A stretch of DNA of 64,000 nt from Berghia stephanieae (lineage: Eukaryota > Mollusca > Gastropoda > Nudibranchia > Aeolidiidae), in assembly GCA_034508935.3 (NCBI GenBank), contig CM067447.1, positions 29,868,350-29,932,349 of the forward strand, read 5' to 3'. Both the position numbers and the translations under genes were made by a program. Below the pieces are notes generated by a model that did no database searches, was not told the DNA's origin, and worked only from the letters and a program-made list of their open reading frames with translations. Position 1 is the stretch's first letter. Every line of letters begins with the position of its first letter. Shown one piece after another: positions 1 to 11,682 of the stretch.

Positions 1-113
1 TTTCCTAGTATAAGACTTATATGTCAAGAAATATTTTATATGTTGTAAATATCCTTTCAATCATGCAATTGGAAACACCATCAATGTTACTTAACCACTA
101 CAGAAAGAGATGA

Positions 114-1960
114 TTTTTTTTTTTTTTTTTTTCCAAAAAAGTCATATACCTGGATACCTCTTCTTCGGGTTGAAGGCTCTGCCTGTAATACCCGCTCTGC
201 ACTATATCTGATATATCTTCGCACACCTGCATGGTTGGGGCGGAGGCGGTAACGCTTGTAATGCCAATGCTTGTCTAACTTGTCTTTTAACTTATTCACT
301 GTCCTCGCTTTAATAATATCTTCTGGAAGGCTGTTCCAGTTATTTGTCACTCTCAAATCCAAAGGAGCATTTTCTGACATTTAATCTAGCCTGTCTTTTT
401 AAAAATTTATCGCTATGTCCTCTCGTTCTATTAAATGTGCTCTCTGATAGTATATGCTCTCTATCTACTCTAACTTTCTCGTTTATTATCTTATATACTT
501 GTATCATGTCTCCTCTTTGTCTCCTGTAGTACAGTGATGGTAGGTTGAGATGCCTTAGTCTTATCTTCATATGGTAGATGCTTCCAATGCTGAACAAAGC
601 TTCATCGCTCTCCTTTGTACCCTTTCAATTTTATCAATGTCACTGACATGCTGTGATATCCTCGGTGCATTACCATATTCAAGTGTTGGTCGTACCAGAG
701 CAGTGTAGAGCCGCCTAATAATCTCATTATCTCTTCTCGTGAATGTTCTTTTAATAATTCCGAGAGTTCTGTTTGCTTTATTTACTGCACAGTTGACATG
801 ATGGTGGAAGGATAGTCTGTTGTCTACGTGCACTCCTAGATCCTTTTCTACTTCTGTTTCCCCTGGCTGCTGGTACACTCCGTTATCGTCCCTCAATCTG
901 TATGTGTGTTTTGGATTTTTGTATCCAAGATGCATTACGCTGCATTTGCTTGCATTAAACTTATCTGATCAGTCTGATAATTTGTCGATATCCTCTTGTA
1001 TAGTATGTCGGTCACTTTCCATTCCTACAGGTCCGAACAAGTTTGTATCGTCAGCAAATATTCTGACCACATTATATACAACATCAGGTAGATCGTTGAT
1101 GAATACCACGAGTAATACTGGACCCAGAACACTTCCCTGTGGAATGCTGCTGGTGACATCCGACCACTGATTCTCTGTTTTCTGTTGTGCAGAAAGCTAG
1201 ATATCCATTCGTTGATCTTTCCTCTGATGCCATAGCTATGTAGTTTTTGAATGAGCTTTTCATGGGGTACAGTGTCAAATGCCTTTTTAAAGTCGAGGTA
1301 GACCACATCCATCGGTTCCACCCTATCCAAGGCATCTGTCTGTTCTTGAATGCAGGTAATTAGTTGTGTCATGCATGATCTCTGAGGCACGAAGCCATGT
1401 TGCTCGTCACAGAACAGATTGTTTGTGACCATATGCTCCATCATGTGTTCTTTAATTATTGCTTCCATCACTTTGCACAGAACTGCCGTCCGACTCACAG
1501 GTCGATAATTGTTAGGAATGTTTCTATCACCATTTTAAAATATCGGAGAAACCTGTCCAAGTTTCCATTGTTGTGGCAAGTTCCCCTTACGTAACGACGA
1601 TGAAAATATGGTTTGAAGCGGTGTGGCAATTTCATTCACAATTTCCTTTATCACTCGAGGGTGGAGTCTGTCAGGTCCTGCTGATTTGCCCGGGTTAAGC
1701 TTCATAATATGTTTTACTATGTCTTCTTTCTTTATATCTATATTGACAAGCACTTCGCCGTGATGTTTTGTCTCCAAATACACTGGGATGTGTTCAGACA
1801 CGGCAATTCTAAAAAGTGTCGCTTAGCCTTGGCAATATATCTATCGTTAATACAAACGGCCCATGAGCTATGCGTAGCGCTGTGGAAGTGGAACATTCCT
1901 AATTACTTTATGGTCATTCGACTACGATTCATGAATTCTTTCTTTCTTCATTTATTTCTT
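114..1960 (-). mobile_element. CR1-like LINE, 3' part of reverse transcriptase ORF
   Basis: The minus strand encodes, in several frames, the second half of a CR1-clade non-LTR reverse transcriptase. Visible blocks are the RT entry (NPGKSAGPDRLHPRVIKEI, about 1,660-1,720), VVYLDFKKAFDTVPHEKL (about 1,240-1,320), the catalytic FADDTNLF (about 1,040-1,065), EKDLGVHVDNRLSFHHHVN (about 800-860), ALVRPTLEYGNAP (about 660-700) and the C-terminal NNWNSLPEDIIKARTV (about 300-345). The reading frame changes several times, so the copy is dead. A poly(A)-like run at 112-131 marks the 3' end. The 5' end is lost near 1.9-1.96 kb, typical of 5'-truncated insertions. It sits in the first coding intron of the SLMAP gene and in the same orientation as that gene. 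Clade assignment is from motif style; CR1 versus a close relative is not settled. Confidence 0.88.
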
Positions 1961-2157
1961 TCCTTTTTTTAAATATTTGAATTTGACGAATTGACTGATT
2001 TCAGTTAATTGACTGAGAATTTACAGGTCTAAAATAATAATAACAATATGAAGAGCATAAATGTAAATGTGATAATTTTCTCTTTTTTTCATGACTGGTA
2101 AAAAAAAAAAAATTAAGAAAAAGAAAAAAAAAAAAGGAAAAAAAACATCCTGCTTAC

Positions 2158-2346
2158 CTTTCCAGCCTCATACCACAACATGGCATGGTGACGAGATAAA
2201 ACCTTGCAGTCAAATATTCCATTGTTAGCAGAGGGTCGAGCCCTAGCCACTGATCTCCCAATCTTAACAGTCTCATGCAGGGAGATGTGTCTTTCCTGGA
2301 ATGGATGCGAATTTGGTCGGCATGACAGAATAGCCAATGCCGACAT
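2158..2346 (-). CDS. SLMAP: SLMAP first coding exon (FHA domain start)
   Basis: The exon reads [20 protein letters not shown], then [20 protein letters not shown] and [16 protein letters not shown]. It is near-identical in pattern to the N-terminus of vertebrate SLMAP, a tail-anchored protein whose FHA domain binds phosphothreonine (e.g. on MST1/2) and recruits the STRIPAK phosphatase complex. The FHA signature Gly-Arg (KIGRS) and the Ser-x-x-His stretch (SRHH) are present. The exon ends at a GT donor (GGAAAG|gtaagc on the minus strand). It begins at an acceptor (tttcag|gtggac) at 2376, so 2347-2376 is 5' UTR or in-frame leader and at least one upstream noncoding exon must lie to the right. 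The start is the Met aligned with the family start. The remaining exons lie beyond the left edge; none was found in 1-2157, which is mostly LINE. It is divergent from DENND6. Confidence 0.9.
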
Positions 2347-2376
2347 AGTAGTGCAAAGCGTTTCCTCCCCGTCCAC

Positions 2377-3200
2377 CTGAAATTAATGAGTGAAAAATGA
2401 AGTGAACTGAAATATGAGAAAATATGAGTATCTGCTAAATATGAAAACAAGCTGAAGAAAAAACACCCAGAGTTGTATGCCCTGTCCTATGACAAAACTG
2501 GAAGGCACATGAAAACATCTACCGTTGCACAAGAATTAAGATGACTTGTTTGTGAATTATTATAAATTTAAAGCAAAAATTCTGATGATGTCTTTTATCT
2601 ACTTTCTGTTCCATTAATATCCATCCATCTTCTATTCCCTGTAGGGAGTAGTACAAACATGGCATAACAATACCATGCTTGATACTACATCTTAAAGAAT
2701 GAAAATTTGGTAATGTTGTCTTAAAACTCACTCTTGTAAAAACCTTACACAGTTTAAAATAACTGCCTAATGACTAGCAAAGCTTCCATGTTTTTCATCA
2801 TCAAATGCCAATTACTGTTATAAAAAAAAAGCTGGGTGTCTTTTCAATATGCTTACTTCATTATATTAATCTGTAATCATCTTCAAAAGACTTATTTTCG
2901 TCAATTTTCATGATTTATCCACATAGGTGTTATATTTTTATATTATATATATATATATATCATTTTAAAGCTTAAACTGTGAGGAATCTGTTGGAGCAGG
3001 AGACAATCATGTCACAACAACAAGTAGGTCACTTGGTGGTGACCCTGATTAACATCGACAGGAATAATGAAAGAAAGGTTAACATTCTGAAGAGATAAAT
3101 GAATCAAAACACATGGATATAGGTCCATCTCGGCAAATAATAACAATAGATACAATATTTTTGAAATGGAAAAAAAAAAAAAATTCATCATAGATTAATA
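2377..3200. other. SLMAP 5' intron/intergenic, no feature seen
   Basis: No coding exon, RNA gene or recognisable repeat is seen apart from short A runs and a small (TA)n near 2,944-2,960. A noncoding SLMAP first exon could lie here but cannot be recognised from sequence alone. Confidence 0.4.
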
Positions 3201-3225
3201 AACGGGCTAATCACATGATGAGACA

Positions 3226-3420
3226 AATAATGGAAAGATAATAACAAGAGATGAAGTGAATAGAAAAGTGCCAGAGGGCAATAGAGAATAAAAACTTTGC
3301 GGCGATGGGGGCTCAAAACCAACAACCCTACTGTTATGACAACTCCGCCTGGGCGAGAAAGGTTCGCTCTACAATCAACACCATCAACCAAACCAACCGT
3401 AATGTCTATCTTGAGTCCGT
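3226..3420 (-). mobile_element. tRNA-derived SINE-like repeat (family S4)
   Basis: On the minus strand a tRNA-like block (GATTGTAGAGCG followed by a B-box-like GGTTTTGAGCCCCC) precedes a body ending with the reverse complement of ataacaagagatgaagtg. The same body recurs at 3,577-3,707 and, inverted, at 3,710-3,836. The family assignment is mine; the tRNA ancestry is inferred from A/B-box-like spacing. Confidence 0.5.
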
Positions 3421-3576
3421 CTCCTGACTTCTTGAGGTCATGAGTTCAACTCACAAATTCTGCAAAGTGTGTTAGCCAGCAGTAAAGCTTAATAGCTATA
3501 TTATCAAACACAAACATATAACATAGAGACAATTGAGACATTGAGTAAGCTCCAATATTGGGGTGAACATTAATTC

Positions 3577-3836
3577 AGAAAAGTGAGTGGGACAGACGCT
3601 TATGTGGATAATAACAAGAGATGAAGTGAGTAGAAAAGTGCCAGAGGACAAAAGAGAATAATAAATTTGCGGCGAAGGGGGCTCGAAACCACGACCCTAC
3701 TGTTACTGTTGTGGGTTTGAGCCCCCATCGCTGCAAAATTTTTATTCTCTATTGTCTTCTGGTATCTTTCTATTCACTACATCTCTTGTATTGTAATTTT
3801 ATCAACATAAGTGCCTGCTCCACTGACTTTTCCCAT
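3577..3836. repeat. Foldback of two inverted S4 SINE bodies
   Basis: Two arms of about 125-130 bp (3,577-3,707 and 3,710-3,836) are imperfect inverted copies of one another. Each carries a counterpart of ataacaagagatgaagtg and gcgaagggggctcgaaacc. They are also copies of the repeat at 3,226-3,420. Almost no spacer separates the arms, so the locus could form a long hairpin. The arms differ at many positions, which points to two separate SINE insertions head to head rather than a recent palindromic duplication. Confidence 0.6.
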
Positions 3837-4104
3837 ATAACGGAAAGGTAACTTGCATAGATTTTTTTTTCTCTTTAATAGTAAATATGAAGACTACATT
3901 TTGGTCATTTTGGTGAGTTTATATTGTAATAGCATTAGAAGTCTAAGTAGTGGTCGTGATAATGGTGTTTACAAATAGGAACTGATTTTACTATTAATAA
4001 TACTAATCTGACATTGTATTTGTATCTCATTGTTTTCTCCAACAGCAGTTCAGTAATAGTGATATTTGATAATCAATGAAAGTCCAGCTACATAATCAAT
4101 TTTC

Positions 4105-4138
4105 TTATTCTCAGACATGTCTGAGAATAATCACAGCG
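4105..4138 (+). repeat. Solo end fragment of the palindromic element
   Basis: A degenerate palindrome (TTATTCTCAGACATGTCTG) followed by AGAATAATCACAGCG matches the right terminus of the 4.8-7.0 kb element. It is probably a fragment or very short deletion derivative of the same family. Confidence 0.55.
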
Positions 4139-4487
4139 GGAAGCAATAATAGAATCTGATTATATATTATAAAAAATGAATTCAAATTTAAAAAAAAAAA
4201 ATTTTAAGCAACTCATGAAAACAATTATTTCCATTGATTCCACCATGAATATGAATATGAATTATTGCTTTAAAATGCTTTGCGATATAAGTGAACTGTA
4301 AAAAAGTTTGATCCCTATTCATTTTTGTGCAAAATAACATTGTCACTAATTTCATTTTCAGCTGTGAAATTTTTGGTTGAACAAATCTGAATCAGTGAAT
4401 CTGGAGGAAAAGCCCCAAAATCAAAGAATCTTTATATTATGACATATAGTTATAGTGATTAAATTTGTAGTAAAAGTAGCAGGTCCT

Positions 4488-4655
<168 letters not shown>

Positions 4656-5582
4656 GTGATATCGGTATAAATTATAAAGTCAGAATGAATGGTCCAGTTC
4701 CAAACTCGATTCTAAAACAACTAAATGCATCACACTCATACTAGATAAGACGTCTATTACTATTACAGTCTACTAATCATCATCCATTTATACTTAGGCT
4801 GTCATTATTCCCAGACGCCTGTCTGGGGATAATAAAAATTCGTTATCCCCAGACAGGTGTCTGGGGATAACCAATTTTTGTTATCCCAGACACCTGTCTG
4901 AGGATACTATCCCCAGACGCATGTAGCAAGTGGGCAGAAAGATTTTATGCAAAATGCCAAACTAGGCGTGAAAAATACCAAATATTCTGGAAAAAATACT
5001 TGTGGTTGTGTCCCAAAACAGTTAATATATCAAGTGATATTTAACACAAGATGAAAATAAATAGTGATCAAATGTCAAATCCAGCTCTTTTTAAAAAAAA
5101 TATTTTAAAGCAAATGGATCAATGAAATTTCTTTTGTTACTTTGATCTGAAAACGTCAAACTGGCAATTCGACTTTTTATTTTCAACCAGGAAGAAAGTT
5201 GTTAATCATCAAATCTGTTCATAGTCCACCAACCATTTAAATTTTCATTACCAACCTACCTGTTAACTTTATTGATCATCTCTTGTTTCTATAATTTGCT
5301 CATTCTGGCCACAATTTTGAGGACGACCGGGAATAATTTTTATGTCGCGGACGAATTCCTAGGCCATGGTGTTGTTCGCCCCAAAGCCCAAAACCCACAC
5401 CTGTTATTTTCCTGTCTGCTTCGCACAAGACAATACAATTTAGTATCACACGTCCACAGAACTAGATCCAACAACATATTTTTATTCGAATCAGAGATGA
5501 AAATAACTACCAAAACAAGGAAGCAAAAATGGTGGAAATATGTTTAGCTCATATATGAATTTAAAATATTCCGATAGCGGTG

Positions 5583-5660
5583 TGGATAGGCAGCTCAGTG
5601 GGTAAGGCCACCTTTCATTTTACTCCTTTTAGCTGCACAGATTCGACCCAGTCGCGACCG
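5583..5660 (+). repeat. tRNA-derived SINE head relic
   Basis: An A-box-like GGCAGCTCAGTGGGTAAGGC and a B-box-like AGATTCGACCC lie about 35 bp apart, as in a tRNA. No folding acceptor stem is evident, and poly(C), poly(T) and a long (AAT)n tract follow. Read as a SINE head or tRNA pseudogene inside the palindromic-end element, not a functional tRNA. Confidence 0.5.
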
Positions 5661-5680
5661 CCCCCCCCCCCCCCCCCCTC
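5661..5680 (+). repeat. poly(C) tract
   Basis: An uninterrupted run of about 18 C in otherwise AT-rich DNA, next to a 20-nt T run. It is one of several long C/G homopolymers in the window. Confidence 0.9.
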
Positions 5681-5844
5681 CCCACTCATTTTTTTTTTTT
5701 TTTTTACTTTTCTTTCTTTCTTCCCAATTGATTTTTATTGTTTTCACTTTTTTTCATTCTTAATCAGAATTTTTTATTTTCATAATTTTATTTCTTATTT
5801 ATTTCTCTAGATTTATTTTGTTTTTTTTTTTTTTGTTTCTGATA

Positions 5845-6195
<351 letters not shown>

Positions 6196-6520
6196 AACAC
6201 TATTCCCTGCTCCGAGGGAAATCTCTCTTTTTCTTTTTTTTTTTTTTATTTTGACCTAAACCTTAGAGTTTTTTGTTTGCTAAACCTTTATGTAAATGTT
6301 CCGTTTCTGAGCATGAATTTCTTGAATTGTTTTTATTTTTAAAACAATTATTGTTTTTATTTTTAACACAATTATTGTTTGTTTTTTTTTTTCTCCTCTA
6401 TCTGACCATTTGGTCGCTCTCTGAATATTTCTGTTTGTTTGCTTTATAATTATTTATTCTTTTTAGACACTATCTGAGATCGGAGTGGGGACGAATATAT
6501 TTGCTAGAAACTAGAAAAAA

Positions 6521-6525
<5 letters not shown>

Positions 6526-6580
<55 letters not shown>
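6526..6580. repeat. (GA)n microsatellite
   Basis: About 54 bp of uninterrupted GA dinucleotides inside the palindromic-end element. Confidence 0.97.
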
Positions 6581-6581
<1 letters not shown>

Positions 6582-6684
6582 AATAATAAAAAAAGAGGTG
6601 GGGGGAGGATGGATGGGACATTTATCCCTTTCAACGTTCTGTAAAAAGAAGACGGAATTTAAATTTTTAAAAATTTAAAAAAAG

Positions 6685-6775
6685 TGACGTTACCAGGATT
6701 CGAACCCACAACGTCGATTATGGTCAAACTTCCAGGGCAGACGACTAAACCATTCGGCCATGACACCCACTTCGA
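6685..6775 (-). repeat. tRNA-Ser/Leu-like relic
   Basis: The minus strand reads GTCATGGCCGAATGGTTTAG (A-box/D-arm of class II type), then after about 45 nt GTGGGTTCGAATCCTGG (T-arm/B-box). The length suits a long-variable-arm tRNA, but the acceptor strands do not pair and the T stem is imperfect. It is a tRNA pseudogene or SINE head, not a working gene. Confidence 0.55.
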
Positions 6776-7045
6776 AGTCGACGCATATTGTGTATATGTA
6801 GTAACAACTGATTTTAATGTTGGTTAATTTTATGTTTTTATAGATATTTTATTAACTTTCCTTATTTCTATGTGCATCTGGAAACATTCCATATTCTGGA
6901 ATGTGGATAATTGTTTAAAAGAGCGGAGTTTCAAATATGCGTCTGGGGATAATGAAAATTCGTTATCCCCAGACACCTGTCTGGGGATAACAAATTTTTA
7001 TTATCCCCAGACAGGTGTCTGGGGATAATCACAGCGTTATACTTA

Positions 7046-7900
7046 TACACATTCTCATTCACATACAATACCATCATCAAACCCTTTCTTTTCTAATTTC
7101 TAAGATCTAGATAGACTAACTTAGACCAATATGTGAAGTTGACTCTGTTATGGCACGAAAAGGATTTAGGAACAGTACAAACAATTCATTGTCATTCATT
7201 GATTTTGATTTGTCAACCGAATTCTGATTCACTCTCTCCTCTCCTCACTTCACTCATCTCATCAATTATAATCCAAATATTCCAAATCCGATATATAAAT
7301 TGTGAAGGAACTACTCTCAGTGCAGATTAAATAATATATAAATACTCCTAAATTAATTAGCACAACATTTAAGACACGGTTCTGGAAAATATTGGGATTG
7401 TATATTTCTTAGCAAGGAAACCACTTACCATTTTACTATTATTATTTTTGATTCACACTGACCCTACATTTTATCTTCCTTCAGAACGGATGAAGACTTC
7501 CATCTTGAATGTTATGCTTTACTCTCAAAACGATACAATTGGTAGGAAATAACTTTATTAGTTACTGCACCTAATTTAATAAAATTGTGCATAAATATAC
7601 GGTATTTTTTGTGATCTTATTTTCTATTACATAATGTTTTGAAATCAAAGACAAGTTATTCCAAACGATACAATTTATGATGGGTTTGAGATTATTCATC
7701 TCAACACAGGTAGCCAATTTTCTTTTCCGTCCGTAAGAGCACTTTTTGTGATGCCAGATCATCTGTTTTGTACCACTTTAGCAACTCCAAGAGCCCTTTA
7801 ATAGTTGAATTAGATTTCAACGTAACAGTAAATAAGTTGATGGCTGCACGACATTTATATGTCATGATATCAATCATTGATAAAATACTGAGGGTAGACA
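7046..7900. other. Intergenic, no feature seen
   Basis: Single-copy-looking AT-rich sequence. Short open frames on both strands show no recognisable domain, codon pattern or splice context. Confidence 0.4.
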
Positions 7901-7902
7901 TG

Positions 7903-8160
7903 CAAGCGGCTATTTGGTCAAGTGATATGACATTCACCTTCGGACCTGAAGGTCCAGGGTTCAAGTCCCTGATCTTACTGTACCCAGGTGCAAAATGAGT
8001 ACCTGACCGTTGACAGCACCATCTGTCAGAAAAAATACAATACTATATCAGCTAGCAGTCGTCATGTCTCATCCTACGTGTTAAGCGTTGATGTTTGCTA
8101 GAGACTCCCTGTAAATCGCTTTCAGCGCATATAATGGATATTGCCCTATATAAAAGCTCA
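7903..8160 (+). mobile_element. tRNA-derived SINE, family S1 (copy a)
   Basis: A tRNA-like head (GGCTATTTGGTCAAGTGATA, then GGTCCAGGGTTCAAGTCCC) is followed by a conserved body (AAAATGAGTACCTGACCGTT) and a tail (GTAAATCGCTTTCAGCGCAT then TATATAAAAGCT). Three more copies occur at 31.3, 42.8 and 49.0 kb; the tail resembles the 3' hairpin shared with CR1/L2-type LINEs. This copy lacks about 40 bp just after the B box compared with the others. Confidence 0.82.
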
Positions 8161-9060
8161 ATTATTTTGGCTATAAGCTCGTATTTATATCTCAGTGAGT
8201 CTATGAAGTTCAACGACAAAAGAATACTTTACTGTCGGAGGGGTCAGGATTGTAATCTGGACATGGAGCTGTCAAAAACGTGTACAAGTACACTTTTCAT
8301 AAAGAATAATATTGAGTCATTATCTCTGCGGAGATTACGTTCGATAGAAAAGCATTCATGTCTCTCCTCTATAAAAGGTGTGAACAAACACAAAGCTTGA
8401 AAGCATACCACCCCGACATATAGCTCTCGCAATAGCGTTCGTCTCACAGTACGAAGGCTGAAGCCTCCGAATACCAGCGAGCAGATGGGGTATTATTAAT
8501 TATTTCTGATGATGACGTATGGGAACCTTACATTATGTCTTGTGCATCAATAATTAAAAAAAAAAGAATATGTCATGTCATTTAATGGTGATTTCAACAA
8601 AGCTAAATGTGAAGTCCAGGGGAATTTGGCTAAACCCAGTGAGGACAAAAGGCGATGGGCGGACGAACAAGTGGTTCCAAGCATTATGCATTGGTTGGAT
8701 GGAAGATGATACAGTGATACACAACATAAAATGACGTACATATTTAGATTGTGGTGTCTGCAACACAACAAAAATGGTTTAACCATGATATTACCATGAA
8801 ATTATACACCAACTCATGGTCGAATTCAGTCAAATTTTCAACAGCATCAAACTTGATAATAAACGGGACACTTGCTTGATGTGAAATGGTATCAAGTTAT
8901 GGTTTTATGGTAAAGAATCCCCTTTATGTCCCTGTCATTTTGTTCTGCAAAGATCTCTCATGACGGAAATGGTTGGTGAGGAAAGCAGTATTTAATTACA
9001 TTCAATAATATATTCATTAAAGATTATATTACACTTCAATAAATAAATAATAAATGAATA
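8161..9060. other. Intergenic, no feature seen
   Basis: No exon, RNA gene or repeat recognised. The small open frames (for example 8,095-8,400 plus) partly read through the SINE and have no recognisable domain. Confidence 0.4.
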
Positions 9061-9067
9061 CATAATA

Positions 9068-10530
9068 TTGAAAAAGCGAATGTGTTTAACAGATTCTTCA
9101 ACGGTATTTTTCCTATTGAAGATCTCAGTAATGTGCCTACTTGTGAAAACAAATCCTTTAGGAGTGCATTGGCAGATTTGAATTTACTAAAGACAATGTG
9201 AAAAGTAAACTAGACAATCTCAACCAGAACAAATCACCCGGTCCTAACATGTTTCACCCACGCTTACTGCACTCATTATCAGACGAACTCTCTGAACCAG
9301 TAGCTATATTGTATTTTTAAAAATCACATGATTATGATATACTTCCATTCATTTGATTGGAAAGAGGCTCAAGTGATACCGCTATTCAAGAAAGGAGATA
9401 AGACCAATTCGGGAAAAGTAACATTCTGTTCTATTGTTTGCAAAGTATTTTCAAAGACAGCATCATAGAACATTTAACAGTCAACAAGTTGTTATCAGTT
9501 ACCAACATAGTTTTGCCACTGGTCATTCATGCTCTACCAGTCTCTTAATGACACTAAACGACTGGACAGAAATGTTAGACAAAGGATCACCAATCGATGT
9601 AATCTACCTAGACCTTGCTAAGGAATTCGACTCTGCCCCACATTAAAGACTATTAAAGGAGCTGGAAACATATGGCATTCATGGGAATAGTCTAAGCTGG
9701 GTTAGACACTTTCTTATTGGCATAAAACAGAGTTAGCGTATACGGCACAGTATCCGACTAGGTAGAAGCGGTCAGCGGGGAAGCACAAGGTAGCGTTCTT
9801 GGACCAGTCCTCTTTGTCGTTCTCATTAATTATTTAAATAGTGTCCTATCTAGCTCATCCAAGTGTTCAATGCACGCTGACGACACCAGGGTATACATCA
9901 AAGTGAACAAATTAAGCAACAAGAACACCCTGCAGAAAGATATTAACAAGTTAGTTGATTGGACAGATGAATGGCAACTAAGGTTCGATGCTGGAAAATG
10001 CATCATACTACATCTTGTAAAGAAAAACTCTCAGCGTAATTATGAAATGAGTAATCACCACGGCAACGACACGACAGCTCTCAGTAAATAAGGCCAATAG
10101 AATCCTTATTAGAAGGTCCTTTACATTTCTCAATTTCGAGTCCATAAGAATGCTTTTTAATGCTCTAGTTTGGCCTCACCTAGAATTCAGCAATTCAGTA
10201 TGGTCACCCAAATATGAAAAGGACAAGAAGCCGTTTGAAGGTGTGCTCCGCAGACCAACTAATATAAAACCAGGCGTAAAAGATAAAGGCTATGCAGAAC
10301 GACTGAAGATGATTGGAGTTCCCAGTATGACATAATATAGACGTATCCGAGGTGATATGATAGAAACATAAATTTACGCACGACCTGTACGATGTCCAGA
10401 AGAGGATTGTTTGTGTTTGCTGATAGCACTGCCAGAGGCCACAAATATAGTAATTTAAAAATGGAACTAGACAGGTTGAATTTGCTATTATCTCACATAA
10501 GAGAAAACATATTAGTGCGAGGTTACACGA
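9068..10530 (+). mobile_element. CR1-like LINE, reverse transcriptase relic
   Basis: Plus-strand fragments, in shifting frames, encode a CR1-type RT. They run from FNRFFNGIFPIEDLSN (9,085), through NKSPGPNMFHPRLLHSLSDE (9,230) and DWKEAQVIPLFKKGDKT (9,357), to PIDVIYLDLAKEFDSAPH (9,590), ETYGIHGNSLSWVRHFL (9,667), CSMHADDTRVYIKVN (9,870) and ALVWPHLEFSNSVWSP (10,160). The catalytic pair is HADD. Several stops and shifts mark an old copy. A matching C-terminal block reappears at 11,500-11,680, after a Tc1-like element, suggesting this LINE was split by that insertion. Confidence 0.85.
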
Positions 10531-10544
10531 AGTAGACAAACTTT

Positions 10545-11485
10545 TCCTTCTGTTGATGTATCGCATGCCTTTATTGACACAAGCGAGGGCAGATGCAGAC
10601 CGCCAAACGGGTTGAAACAAAAGTTGCATGTAAATGCGCACCAAATAAATTTCAGATTTCGCACAAGGGTTACTACGCAGCAGTTGCAGCACAGTAAGCG
10701 TCGTTTGAACTGTCACAAACCCATAAATCGACCAAAGCTGACCTTTTGCACAAAGTTGCTCGACTGAGATGGGCACGTGAACTCTATTACTGGGATCAAA
10801 ATATGTGAGACGGTATTTTGTTTACAGACGAATCGCTGTTTGAAGTTGATACTGAAGACAAACGTACTTCGGGCTATTGGCGTCGAGGTGAAAGTTTCAA
10901 TGACAAAACCATCATTGAAGTAACAAATCGAGACTATGGATCCTGTAGTGGGGTGTGGAGTGATAACCAGTGGTAGAAAAACTGAAGTAATAGGTGCAAC
11001 CAAGGACTCGTGTCAGACCTATACATCAGCAATATTCCTGAACCACCCGTCGTCCCGTTTATTCGGAATTAAAATAATCAAGTAGTGATATTCCAATTAG
11101 ATATCGTCTCAGCACATAGAGCTCGACCGATATCTGCTTTCCTAAACGATTCAAATCAAAGGGTGATGAACCCGTGGCCAACTGTGTCACCTGACATGAT
11201 TCCCATTGAACATACGTGGGATTTTATGAAAAATAAAGTTTGTAAAAAAAACAAACAAACAACAATCAAGAAAGCTTTACAAAAATTTATATACTATTTT
11301 ATTAGACTAAATACAATTTGCACGGACATACATGCAGAACCAGTCAATCAGCTGACATCATCAAGGAGGCAAAGATTTGTGGCATTGATCAATTGTAATG
11401 GTGGACATACAAAATACGTAAGCGCATCGTGTGTGATGATTTCAATTTTTATATGGCATTGTTTTAGTTCCAACCAGTATTGAAC
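10545..11485 (+). mobile_element. Tc1-like transposase relic
   Basis: The plus strand encodes pieces of a Tc1/mariner DDE transposase. These are RWARELYYWDQNM (10,767), ILFTDESLFEVDTEDKRTSG with the first catalytic Asp (10,815), SGYWRRGESFN, LDIVSAHRARPISAFLND (11,095, second Asp region), NPWPTVSPDMIPIEHTWDFM (11,170; the Pro-Ile-Glu-His box carries the third acidic residue) and the C-terminal RRQRFVALINCNGGHTKY (11,365). An in-frame stop before DGILFTDES and further frame changes show it is inactive. Clear terminal inverted repeats were not found. Confidence 0.85.
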
Positions 11486-11499
11486 TATAAGCGGAAACA

Positions 11500-11682
11500 A
11501 ACTGTCCAGTTTATTTAGTAAATGACTATATAATTCGAACAGAGCCAAATGCAACACACCACTCAGGCAGCATTTCTCTAGGCAGCGTGTAATTGATCGA
11601 TGGAACAACCTTTCAATCTCAGTCGTTGAAGCTCCAGACCTCAACACCTTCAAGAGGCAATTGGATTCAATAGTCTGATGTC
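11500..11682 (+). mobile_element. CR1-like LINE C-terminal fragment
   Basis: The frame CNTPLRQHFSRQRVIDRWNN followed by VVEAPDLNTFKRQLDSIV and a stop is the standard C-terminal end of CR1-type ORF2. It has the same orientation as the LINE at 9.07-10.53 kb and follows directly on the Tc1-like element, so it is probably the displaced 3' end of that LINE. Confidence 0.7.

Noticed and set aside
6685-6775. Functional class II tRNA gene
   Set aside because: The D-arm and T-arm are recognisable, yet the acceptor stem and T stem do not fold.
10204-10776. 190-codon minus-strand open frame
   Set aside because: It is antisense to the CR1 LINE and Tc1-like relics, whose plus-strand motifs account for the sequence.
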